Positions 57,447 through 64,000 of a DNA stretch of 64,000 bases are shown in pieces. Below the pieces are notes generated by a model, which worked only from the letters and a program-made list of their open reading frames with translations, was not told where the DNA came from and made no database searches. Source of the stretch: Acinetobacter guillouiae CIP 63.46 (GTDB taxonomy: Bacteria > Pseudomonadota > Gammaproteobacteria > Pseudomonadales > Moraxellaceae); NCBI RefSeq assembly GCF_000368145.1, contig NZ_KB849283.1, forward strand, positions 2,258,324-2,322,323, given 5' to 3'. Position 1 is the stretch's first letter; each line of letters starts with the position of its first letter. The translations under genes and the position numbers were made by a program.

Positions 57447-57719
57447 ATGAGTTGCTTTCAAATTAATACTACTGACCTTCTTTTTATAAAATATCGCTCT
57501 ATGATTGTCGAACTGATGACAATTGTTGCTGACTATTACCCTCATCTTAGTAAAGCTGAAGCTTTAAGAAAGGCGAATAATCAAGAATTCCCTTTTTCAG
57601 TGTTTAAAATAGATCAAAGTAAACGTGCACCTTTTTTGGTGCACATTAAAGATCTCGCAGATATTTTAGATAGTAAGTATTTAGAAGCTTCTAAAGATTA
57701 TGCTACGTTTCATCGATGA
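57447..57719 (+). CDS. PrtN-family regulator next to integrase
   Basis: This protein of about 90 residues matches the pyocin-activator PrtN pattern: NTTDLLFIKYRSMIVELMTIV, YYPHLSKAEALRKANNQEFPF and APFLVHIKDLADILDSKYLEA. Such small HTH proteins are frequent beside dusA-type integrases and may act as activators or excisionases. ATG 57447 gives the standard start; the longer frame from 57363 has no similarity. It overlaps the convergent integrase gene by 17 bp. Confidence 0.8.
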   Translation: MSCFQINTTDLLFIKYRSMIVELMTIVADYYPHLSKAEALRKANNQEFPFSVFKIDQSKRAPFLVHIKDLADILDSKYLEASKDYATFHR

Positions 57720-58851
57720 GGCGTAGTACTTCCTCTAACTGCATAACATCCCTTCTCGCCTTCACTGACACATAACGCTGTAAACTGCTCCAAGAATCAT
57801 GCAGACTTACTTTCTGAATCTCAGGAATAGTAAAGCTCTGTTCAGCTAGTCTAGTACATCCTTCATGTCTCAAATCATGAAAGCGTAGATCATCGATACC
57901 CAACATTTTACAAGCCTCTCTAAACTCTTTACCCAAGCTTTTAGGATTCAATGGCAACAGTAAGTTTTCATCATGCCCAAGCATCAACATCCGTTCTCGA
58001 ACTTCTGACTGCTTTATTCTTTTAATCATTTCCTTACAAGGTTCAAGGACATCAAATGATTTATGATTACCTTTAGAGCCATTTGGATTTTTTAGATCAT
58101 GTACTTTCCATGTTGAGTGATGTGAATCATAATCTCGAAGAAATAATCGTGTTAACTCAGCTTCACGTCTGCATGAGAAAACAGCAAACCAGATTATTAA
58201 ATGCATTGGGTATTTAGAACCGTTACGGTTTAGCTTCCATCGCTCTGTGAAATACTTCGTCAATGCAATCAGCTCATCCGTTGAAGGAAGCCGGTCTCTT
58301 TTTTGACTGGAAGATATTTGACGTGTTTTTCTTAACTGCGCCGTAGCCTTATCAAAACCGTTTAAATCAATATCCATTTCCCACATAACAGCAGCATGAG
58401 AAAGTACACCACGGATATGTAAAAGCTCATGTTGCTGCGTACTAGTCGCAATAGGCTCAAGTTCCAAATGAGGGACTCCCCCCTTCCTTAAAGCAACATG
58501 CTCGGCCAAATGTACTGATTTTATTTTTGTGATAATATTGCGCGCGATTGGTAGCTTCTTAATTAAAAGCAGAGAATAGCGTTTCGTCCTTCCGTACTCG
58601 CTCCCGACTTCATCCAAATATTTATCTATGGCATCTGATAAGGTCAGATCAATCAGCTTTTCTTTGCCAAGTAAAATATCAGGATTTTCTTGAATTTCGA
58701 CTTCTCGTTTCTTAACCCAGTTTTCAGCCAACTTCTTTGAGTGAAATGTTTTACTTTCAGAGAATGTAGGAAAGCCCTTTCGATTAATTCGAATCGCAGC
58801 ACGATAGTTAACTTTACCATCTGCACCTTTCCTTGCTGTAATTGACCCCAT
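57703..58851 (-). CDS. int: Tyrosine recombinase of the dusA-targeting type
   Basis: This 382-residue site-specific recombinase has an N-terminal arm-binding region (VNYRAAIRINRKGFPTFSESKTF), a core-binding domain, and a catalytic domain with the first arginine in FSCRREAELTRL, the HxxR box FHDLRHEGCTRL, and LHDSWSSLQRY ending with the nucleophilic tyrosine. Its gene starts 134 bp from dusA and reads away from it. TTTACACC repeats overlap its promoter, consistent with self-control. Confidence 0.94.
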   Translation of the reverse strand: MGSITARKGADGKVNYRAAIRINRKGFPTFSESKTFHSKKLAENWVKKREVEIQENPDILLGKEKLIDLTLSDAIDKYLDEVGSEYGRTKRYSLLLIKKLPIARNIITKIKSVHLAEHVALRKGGVPHLELEPIATSTQQHELLHIRGVLSHAAVMWEMDIDLNGFDKATAQLRKTRQISSSQKRDRLPSTDELIALTKYFTERWKLNRNGSKYPMHLIIWFAVFSCRREAELTRLFLRDYDSHHSTWKVHDLKNPNGSKGNHKSFDVLEPCKEMIKRIKQSEVRERMLMLGHDENLLLPLNPKSLGKEFREACKMLGIDDLRFHDLRHEGCTRLAEQSFTIPEIQKVSLHDSWSSLQRYVSVKARRDVMQLEEVLRLIDET

Positions 58852-58853
58852 AA

Positions 58854-58903
58854 TTTACACCACAACCTGTTTTTTTGATTATGGTGTAAAATTTGGTGTA
58901 AAT
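58854..58903 (-). repeat. Island-end repeats, right (GGTGTAAA units)
   Basis: GGTGTAAA occurs at 58883-58890 and 58895-58902 in tandem and inverted (TTTACACC) at 58854-58861, just upstream of the integrase start. The tandem pair matches the left-end pair at 20887-20906. Confidence 0.6.
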
Positions 58904-58984
58904 GCAAACCGATTAACCCACCTAAATATAGGTTCAAACAGATTCGCGCAGGTTGCGAAATATAGATTAAAGGTATGATTTTTA

Positions 58985-60001
58985 ATGACTATTAACAAAA
59001 ACATTGAAAACACTCAATCTCCGCGAATCAGTGTTGCACCGATGATGGATTGGACAACTCGTGACTATCGTTTCTTTGCACGTTTGTTTAACCCCAATAT
59101 TATCCTCTATACAGAAATGGTCACCACAGGTGCCATCATCTATGGCGGAGCAAATCGTCATTTGGACTATAACCATGAAGAACATCCGATTGTTCTACAG
59201 CTCGGTGGTTCAAATCCGAAAGATCTTGCAACTTGTAGCAAAATGGCTCAAGACTGGGGTTATGACGAAATCAATTTAAATGTGGGCTGCCCAAGTGACC
59301 GTGTACAAAACAATAAGATTGGTGCCTGCTTAATGGCAGAGCCTGATTTGGTTGCAGAATGTATTGCTGAAATGCGTAATGCAGTTGATATTCCAGTCAC
59401 AGTAAAACACCGCATCGGTATAGATGACATGCAATCTTATGAAGAGATGCTACATTTTGTCGATACAGTTGCGAAAACTGGATGTGATAATTTTATCGTA
59501 CATGCCCGTATTGCTCTGCTTCAAGGCTTATCACCAAAAGAAAACCGCGATGTTCCGCCACTACGCTACGAAGATGTGTATCGTTTAAAACAAGAGCGTC
59601 CTGAGTTGCTGATCGAGATCAATGGTGGGGTTAAGACTTTTGCTGAAACGCAAGCACATTTAAAGCATGTTGATGGAGTCATGATTGGGCGTGAGGCTTA
59701 TCACAACCCTTACCTCTTGGCAGAATTAGGTCAACTTTGGAATTTAGATTTACCTGATCGTTTTGAAATTATCGACCAAATGCTGCCTTATATTGCCAAA
59801 CGTATGCAAGAAGGCGCGCCTCTATCGATTATTACACGCCATATTTTAGGCTTATTCCAAAACCTTCCCGGTGCTCGTAAATGGCGTCAGGCTTTAAGTG
59901 GTGGTAATGCCAAAACATTTGCAGATGTTGAAAATGCCATTATCAATATTAAAGAAGCCATGAAGCGTACAGAAGATTATATTCGTGAACAGTCTGTCTG
60001 A
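58985..60001 (+). CDS. dusA: tRNA-dihydrouridine synthase A (regenerated by the island)
   Basis: DusA reduces uridines 20/20a of tRNA with FMN and NADPH. The 338-residue protein is complete: PRISVAPMMDWTTRDYRFFARL, NLNVGCPSDRVQNNKIGACLM with the catalytic cysteine near residue 98, KHRIGIDD and GLSPKENRDVPPL. Its first 13 residues (MTINKNIENTQSP) differ from the stub at 20771, so the start and promoter come from the island DNA. AAAGG lies upstream. Confidence 0.95.
   Translation: MTINKNIENTQSPRISVAPMMDWTTRDYRFFARLFNPNIILYTEMVTTGAIIYGGANRHLDYNHEEHPIVLQLGGSNPKDLATCSKMAQDWGYDEINLNVGCPSDRVQNNKIGACLMAEPDLVAECIAEMRNAVDIPVTVKHRIGIDDMQSYEEMLHFVDTVAKTGCDNFIVHARIALLQGLSPKENRDVPPLRYEDVYRLKQERPELLIEINGGVKTFAETQAHLKHVDGVMIGREAYHNPYLLAELGQLWNLDLPDRFEIIDQMLPYIAKRMQEGAPLSIITRHILGLFQNLPGARKWRQALSGGNAKTFADVENAIINIKEAMKRTEDYIREQSV
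59039..59058 (+). other. attR core (20-bp direct repeat, right)
   Basis: Identical to 20813-20832. It lies in codons 19-25 of the restored dusA. Confidence 0.9.
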
Positions 60002-60060
60002 TCACGACTGAAAATTTCTACGATTCAATACAATCTTAACCCACAGCTATCTTTTCAATA

Positions 60061-60088
60061 AAACGATGGTCTTTAAAGATCATCGTTG
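60061..60088. terminator. Bidirectional hairpin between dusA and LysR gene
   Basis: AACGATGGTC and GATCATCGTT pair around TTTAAA with one mismatch. It overlaps the last codons of the convergent LysR gene. Confidence 0.55.
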
Positions 60089-60970
60089 AAACTGTTTGAT
60101 CATGTATTCAGTACATCGCTGAATGACACCATCTGCATTTTTACTCCAGACCATCACAACATCAGACCATGCATTTTCAGCATCCAAAGCAATCAGTCGT
60201 ACCTGTTTAGGCAGAATATGTCTAAATTCTTCAGGAACAATACAAATTCCAATTTCAGCAGCCACCAATTGTAATTGTGAAACTTTACGGGACTGAACCG
60301 CCGCTTTCTTTGGAGAAAAACCAGCACTTAGGCAAAGGTTTGCAACCAAGTAACTTAAACCGCCCCGTTCTGCATGTGGTGTAGAAACAAAATTTTCATG
60401 CTTTAACTGTTGGATTTTAATACTGCGTTCTGAAACTAAAATATGATTTTGATGAAGTGCAACGTATAAGGGCTCAGGGTAGAGCGTGGTTGCATATAAC
60501 TCATCTAAGCGATTTAAGACAGGTGGGCGAATAAAACCAACATCAATATTTCCTTTCATCAGTGCAAGAATTTGGTCTTCAGATGACAAGGTGTTGATCT
60601 CGAAATTAACATTGAGATACTTTGAGGTTTGATCAAATACTTTAACTTTTTCTAAGCTCATGGTAATAGTGCTTGAGTGTGCAATTTTGATGAGCCGATT
60701 TTGTCCATCTGCAATATCTTTAGCATTTTCAATAATATGATCTAAGTTAAGCAAATTATTTTTAATTTGAGCATAAAAGAACTGCCCTGCTTGAGTGAGT
60801 TTTATTTTTTTATCACTGCGGTCAAAAATTTCAAATCCTACTTCATCCTCTAAAAGCTTGATCTGACGACTTAAAGCAGATTGAGCAATAAACAGCTTTT
60901 CAGAAGCTGCAATAAAACCACCTTCCTCCACAATTCTAATCAAATAATTAAATTGTTTGAATGTCGCCAT
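60080..60970 (-). CDS. LysR-family regulator
   Basis: This 296-residue LysR protein has the HTH MATFKQFNYLIRIVEEGGFIAASEKLFIAQSALSRQI and an effector domain starting near LIKIAHSSTITMSL. The next adjacent genes do not suggest a target. The frame has another ATG two codons upstream (60976). It converges with dusA. Confidence 0.9.
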   Translation of the reverse strand: MATFKQFNYLIRIVEEGGFIAASEKLFIAQSALSRQIKLLEDEVGFEIFDRSDKKIKLTQAGQFFYAQIKNNLLNLDHIIENAKDIADGQNRLIKIAHSSTITMSLEKVKVFDQTSKYLNVNFEINTLSSEDQILALMKGNIDVGFIRPPVLNRLDELYATTLYPEPLYVALHQNHILVSERSIKIQQLKHENFVSTPHAERGGLSYLVANLCLSAGFSPKKAAVQSRKVSQLQLVAAEIGICIVPEEFRHILPKQVRLIALDAENAWSDVVMVWSKNADGVIQRCTEYMIKQFQR

Positions 60971-61073
60971 ATTCATCTCAAAATTAGATCAATCCTGCTT
61001 TTTTCTATATTAGATTAGATTGTTTAATTTCACTAGACTTTACTTAAAGCGACTTAGATCAGAGAGAAATAGC

Positions 61074-61211
61074 ATGAGTATATCCAAACAATTACTGGTT
61101 TTTATTTGTATAATTTGCGCTGTTGTTTTACTCAATCTTTATGATGGTTTTATCGCAAAACAAACAGGTAAATCGCCCCGACAGCATGAGTTTATTTATT
61201 TACAGGACTGA
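61074..61211 (+). CDS. Possible small membrane protein
   Basis: This 45-residue frame (MSISKQLLVFICIICAVVLLN...) has one hydrophobic helix and a polar tail. GAGAG precedes the ATG at about 9 bp. It is divergent from the LysR gene. Coding status is uncertain. Confidence 0.4.
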   Translation: MSISKQLLVFICIICAVVLLNLYDGFIAKQTGKSPRQHEFIYLQD

Positions 61212-61238
61212 TTCAGCGGAACAGATAAATTATGTTTT

Positions 61239-61748
61239 TTACAAACGCGTGCAAGATTTCACTAAAGCATACTTTTTTATATTGGTGATGCATGTTGTGG
61301 TTCTTTTTTTAAAATCATATTGGTAAGTAATATACTTGCCAGCAAGATCATCACTCACAAAGGCGTCTTTTCGAAAATGAGCACGTATAATACATCCTTG
61401 TAAATCAGGTGCTGCATACACGTTTATACTTTCAACATATTTGCTGTGTTGTTGAATATTGACCTCCCAGCCCAACAGTTGCTTGATCTTTTGAATCTCT
61501 TCCTGTTTGCTGATCTGTTGGATATTTTGCAAATTACAGACTTGAATTGCATCCGCTTGAGGTTGAAGGATTGACCATCCCAACAAGTTCTGTATATCAC
61601 GCATTGTCGTTTTAGCTTCATTCAATTGGTTGACCGCCTGAAAATGACGAACCGTTGAATAAAGATAATATACAATCCCACCAATCAGTAGGATCGCCAA
61701 TAGGGTTATTTTAAGATCAGGTATAGGTCGATTAAAAAGCCATTTCAT
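61239..61748 (-). CDS. Single-helix membrane protein, unknown
   Basis: This 169-residue protein has an N-terminal helix (LKITLLAILLIGGIVYYLYS) and a periplasmic domain with INVYAAPDLQGCIIRAHFRKDAFVSDDL. The start of the helix after RPIPDLK recalls minor pseudopilins, but no prepilin motif is visible. No function is proposed. Confidence 0.65.
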   Translation of the reverse strand: MKWLFNRPIPDLKITLLAILLIGGIVYYLYSTVRHFQAVNQLNEAKTTMRDIQNLLGWSILQPQADAIQVCNLQNIQQISKQEEIQKIKQLLGWEVNIQQHSKYVESINVYAAPDLQGCIIRAHFRKDAFVSDDLAGKYITYQYDFKKRTTTCITNIKKYALVKSCTRL

Positions 61749-61814
61749 TCTCTAAGCTGTCCATGTTTATGGTCTGAATGCTATAGCGCATTTCAAGCAA
61801 CTTTTTCAGCATAG

Positions 61815-62924
61815 TTAGTGACCAAACTTATTTAAACAACGCCAATATTTATCTTTAAATAGGCTGACATCAATTTCAAAATTGTTCTGATATTTTTCAA
61901 CAACTTGATCTATAACTTTAGCGGGCTTTCTAAACTCTTTACAAGCAAAATACATGGTCCTTAAGTTATTACCAGTTTCGCGACCAATATTTAAATACCC
62001 TTCAAAATCCTTTAACTCATTTAACAGTTCTTCTTCAATCGCGTTAAGCAACTCATAATCTGTAGCAGACGGCATACCACTTGAGTTCTGACCAGCATAA
62101 GGTATTTCAACCAGCATCATCCACGGATGAGAAGCCTTTTGATCCCATGTTAAAAGTGTACTGTTTAAGATCGCCACCAAAGGCAACCCCTCATTGGTCT
62201 CCCCCTCCAAACTGATATACTCATCGTCATCAGTACTTGTACGGGTTATTTTGTCTAAGCGAGAAATTTGACTGTTCTTTAAAATTAAAATATTCTTTAA
62301 ACGATCGATAGGCATTAATTCTTTTTCAGCATCTTGTCTGAACTGTAGCGAAACTTGATCTAGCTTTGTGATCGAATCATATTCGCCCAAATAATTATCC
62401 AAAAAGATATAAACCGCTTGTAAGAATTCAGCTTTTTGAGCTTCATTATATTGATCATGCACAACCACGAGATCAGTTTCATCTGGGTATTCTTCATGGT
62501 CTTTTAAATAAAACGATAGCGTTTTTTGACTAAATTCGTGACCATGCATACCAATACTGGTTTGCTCAATATCACTTGCTGGTTTAAGTGCGGTAAATTT
62601 CCAGCCGGGAATTTCAGGGGCTGCTGCCACCAACTCCTCTACAAATACAATGTTTGCCACAACACCATCTGGCGTTAAAATTAGTTCAGCTGTTTGTGGA
62701 TCAAGCATCCCGGTAAGGAAAAAAATTCCACCATGAACTTTGGCCAATTCAGGCGATAACTTATCAAAAAAATCCGCCTGAATCGTATCTTGATTTAACT
62801 CATCCACAATACGGTGAAAATCCTGTTGATGCTGCTCAAACCATTGCCAAAATTCAGCATAGCGGTTTCGATTGATTTGTATTTGTTGTTCTTTCTTTCC
62901 AAATAACTTTTTGAAAAAACTCAT
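61815..62924 (-). CDS. DUF695 family protein
   Basis: This 369-residue soluble protein starts MSFFKKLFGKKEQQIQ. Its C-terminal third (WMMLVEIPYAGQNSSGMPSATDYELLNAIEEEL, YLNIGRETGNNLRTMYFACKEFRKP) is the DUF695 pattern, which covers a domain of unknown role. The first two thirds resemble an uncharacterised acidic domain. It stands alone. Confidence 0.8.
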   Translation of the reverse strand: MSFFKKLFGKKEQQIQINRNRYAEFWQWFEQHQQDFHRIVDELNQDTIQADFFDKLSPELAKVHGGIFFLTGMLDPQTAELILTPDGVVANIVFVEELVAAAPEIPGWKFTALKPASDIEQTSIGMHGHEFSQKTLSFYLKDHEEYPDETDLVVVHDQYNEAQKAEFLQAVYIFLDNYLGEYDSITKLDQVSLQFRQDAEKELMPIDRLKNILILKNSQISRLDKITRTSTDDDEYISLEGETNEGLPLVAILNSTLLTWDQKASHPWMMLVEIPYAGQNSSGMPSATDYELLNAIEEELLNELKDFEGYLNIGRETGNNLRTMYFACKEFRKPAKVIDQVVEKYQNNFEIDVSLFKDKYWRCLNKFGH

Positions 62925-63023
62925 TTTGATTGTTCTCGGTTATTGCGTTTATTTCAGATTAATTTAACTGAATTTTTATGATTTTTAAATGCATCTAAAC
63001 TTTTACTTAAAAATACCAAGCGC

Positions 63024-63785
63024 TTATTTGATCCGATCTAACTTTTTCAACACTTCTGCAACGGCAACCATCGCAAAACTAGAAGTCACCACCACAGCCG
63101 AGCCATATCCACCACAGCGCAAGCCTGCACTCGCACACACATCAGCACTGGAAAAAGGATTATCAATTGAATACACACAAGTAATGCCAAATTTTTCTTT
63201 TGGTTTCTTACAAATGCCTTTGGCGCGTAACTGACTCCGTAATTTTGCAAGCATCGGATCTTGTTCTGTTTTAGATAAATCAGCAACACGAATTTTTAGA
63301 GGATCAAGCTTACCACCGGCCCCACCCGAAACAATCAAAGGAATTTTATTAAAACGACAATGTAACATAAGTGCAAATTTTGCTTTAACGTCATCGATGC
63401 AATCTAAAATAATATCGGGAACATTTTCTAGAATTTCTTTCACATTATCTGGGCTGAGATAATCATCAATCAAATTGATCTTGATCCGAGGATTAATTGA
63501 ACGGCAACGTTCCGCCATCACTTCAATTTTCTCATGGCCTAAAGTAGAGGTCATTGCAGGCAGCTGTCGGTTGATATTTGAAGCAGCCACTGAATCCATA
63601 TCGACCAGTGTTAACTCGCCAATCCCTGTACGTGCTAAGGCTTCGACCGCCCATGAGCCGACCCCACCAATACCGATCACCATGACATGACTTTTTTCAT
63701 AGTGATTGAATGTCTCTTCTCCATAAATTTTGGCTACACCTGCAAAACGGCGCTCATATTCATCATTTTGGAAAAGTTCAATCAT
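63024..63785 (-). CDS. tcdA: tRNA threonylcarbamoyladenosine dehydratase
   Basis: TcdA converts t6A37 of tRNA to the cyclic form using ATP. This E1-like protein of 253 residues has VMVIGIGGVGSWAVEALARTG, LVDMDSVAASNINRQLPA, VSGGAGGKLDPLKI and the catalytic-cysteine region of the family. ATG 63785 is preferred to TTG 63797. Confidence 0.93.
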   Translation of the reverse strand: MIELFQNDEYERRFAGVAKIYGEETFNHYEKSHVMVIGIGGVGSWAVEALARTGIGELTLVDMDSVAASNINRQLPAMTSTLGHEKIEVMAERCRSINPRIKINLIDDYLSPDNVKEILENVPDIILDCIDDVKAKFALMLHCRFNKIPLIVSGGAGGKLDPLKIRVADLSKTEQDPMLAKLRSQLRAKGICKKPKEKFGITCVYSIDNPFSSADVCASAGLRCGGYGSAVVVTSSFAMVAVAEVLKKLDRIK

Positions 63786-63857
63786 GTCTAGTATCAACTC
63801 AAAAATACCTCGCTATTTTACTCATTTATCAACAGCGTGTCTTGCTTCAACACAATA

Positions 63858-63886
63858 AAAAAAGCCCTGCATTCTATACAGGGCTT
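63858..63886 (-). terminator. Terminator of the acnA-like gene
   Basis: The minus strand pairs AAGCCCTG with CAGGGCTT followed by T7. It lies 36 bp past the stop codon of the aconitase-like gene. Confidence 0.85.
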
Positions 63887-63921
63887 GGAGAACTGAAATA
63901 TATCGTGATTTATTGATTAGA

Positions 63922-64000
63922 CTATGAAGCGATTAAATTACGCAGTACATAATGCAAAATACCACCTGCTTTAAAATATTCCACTTCATTCAAAGTATCA
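63922..64000 (-). CDS. acnA: Aconitate hydratase, C-terminal end (5' part outside window)
   Basis: The minus strand reads DTLNEVEYFKAGGILHYVLR and NLIAS then stop. The EVEYFKAGGILHYVLRNL pattern is the extreme C-terminus of AcnA-type aconitases. Only 25 codons are in the window. Confidence 0.8.
   Translation of the reverse strand, partial: DTLNEVEYFKAGGILHYVLRNLIAS

Overview
The window looks like an Acinetobacter-type gammaproteobacterial chromosome (Moraxellaceae). This rests on AT-rich DNA, a proton-translocating transhydrogenase whose alpha subunit is split into two genes, and familiar housekeeping proteins (SecD/SecF, DusA, TcdA, the C-terminus of an AcnA-like aconitase). The genus is inferred from protein resemblance, not from a search.

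Region 1 (1-20770) is ordinary chromosome with some small accessory genes. It holds secD (5' end outside the window) and secF, a secreted XAC2610-like protein, the pntA1-pntA2-pntB operon, and an EamA exporter followed by an S66 LD-carboxypeptidase. Next come a RidA-like protein with an MFS exporter, two tandem DUF1311/LprI-like secreted proteins, an MscS channel, a Crp/Fnr regulator and an HD-domain phosphohydrolase. The region closes with a LysR regulator divergent from azlCD and a second LysR regulator divergent from a short-chain dehydrogenase.

Region 2 (about 20813-59058) is a 38.2-kb genomic island inserted in dusA. The original dusA 5' end survives as a 22-codon stub at 20771-20839. 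A complete dusA with a different first 13 codons lies at 58985-60001. The two share an identical 20-bp sequence (20813-20832 and 59039-59058), which is the attachment core. A tyrosine recombinase (57703-58851) reads away from the restored dusA, and a GGTGTAAA motif recurs close to both island ends.

Within the island, from left to right: a decayed UvrD-type helicase tail; a seven-gene arsenic operon (arsC-arsR-arsC-acr3-arsH-trxB-arsO); a solitary Rad50-like ATPase with a CxxC hook and a HEPN-like C-terminus (candidate defence gene); a backbone cluster (RDF-like Cys-rich protein, YqaJ exonuclease, DUF932 protein, small unknown and secreted proteins); and a structured GC-rich non-coding patch. 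Next is a metal block: chrBA, dmeF/dmeR, a YHYH microprotein, a YqaA-like protein, an NreB-like MFS exporter and a CzcCBA-type RND pump with accessory membrane proteins. This block is bounded by 628-bp direct repeats (35276-35903 and 50895-51522) and a broken transposase. The right end is a replication-like module: a conserved hypothetical protein, a YagK/YfjJ-type protein with an HxH motif, a repeat-rich 455-bp gap that could be an origin, a two-winged-helix protein, coiled-coil proteins, a PrtN-like regulator and the integrase.

Region 3 (59-64 kb) returns to chromosome: dusA, a LysR regulator, small membrane proteins, a DUF695 protein, tcdA and the 3' end of acnA.

The strongest leads are the regenerated dusA target with its repeated end motifs, the Rad50-HEPN candidate, the repeat-flanked metal block, and the putative replication origin beside the HxH protein.
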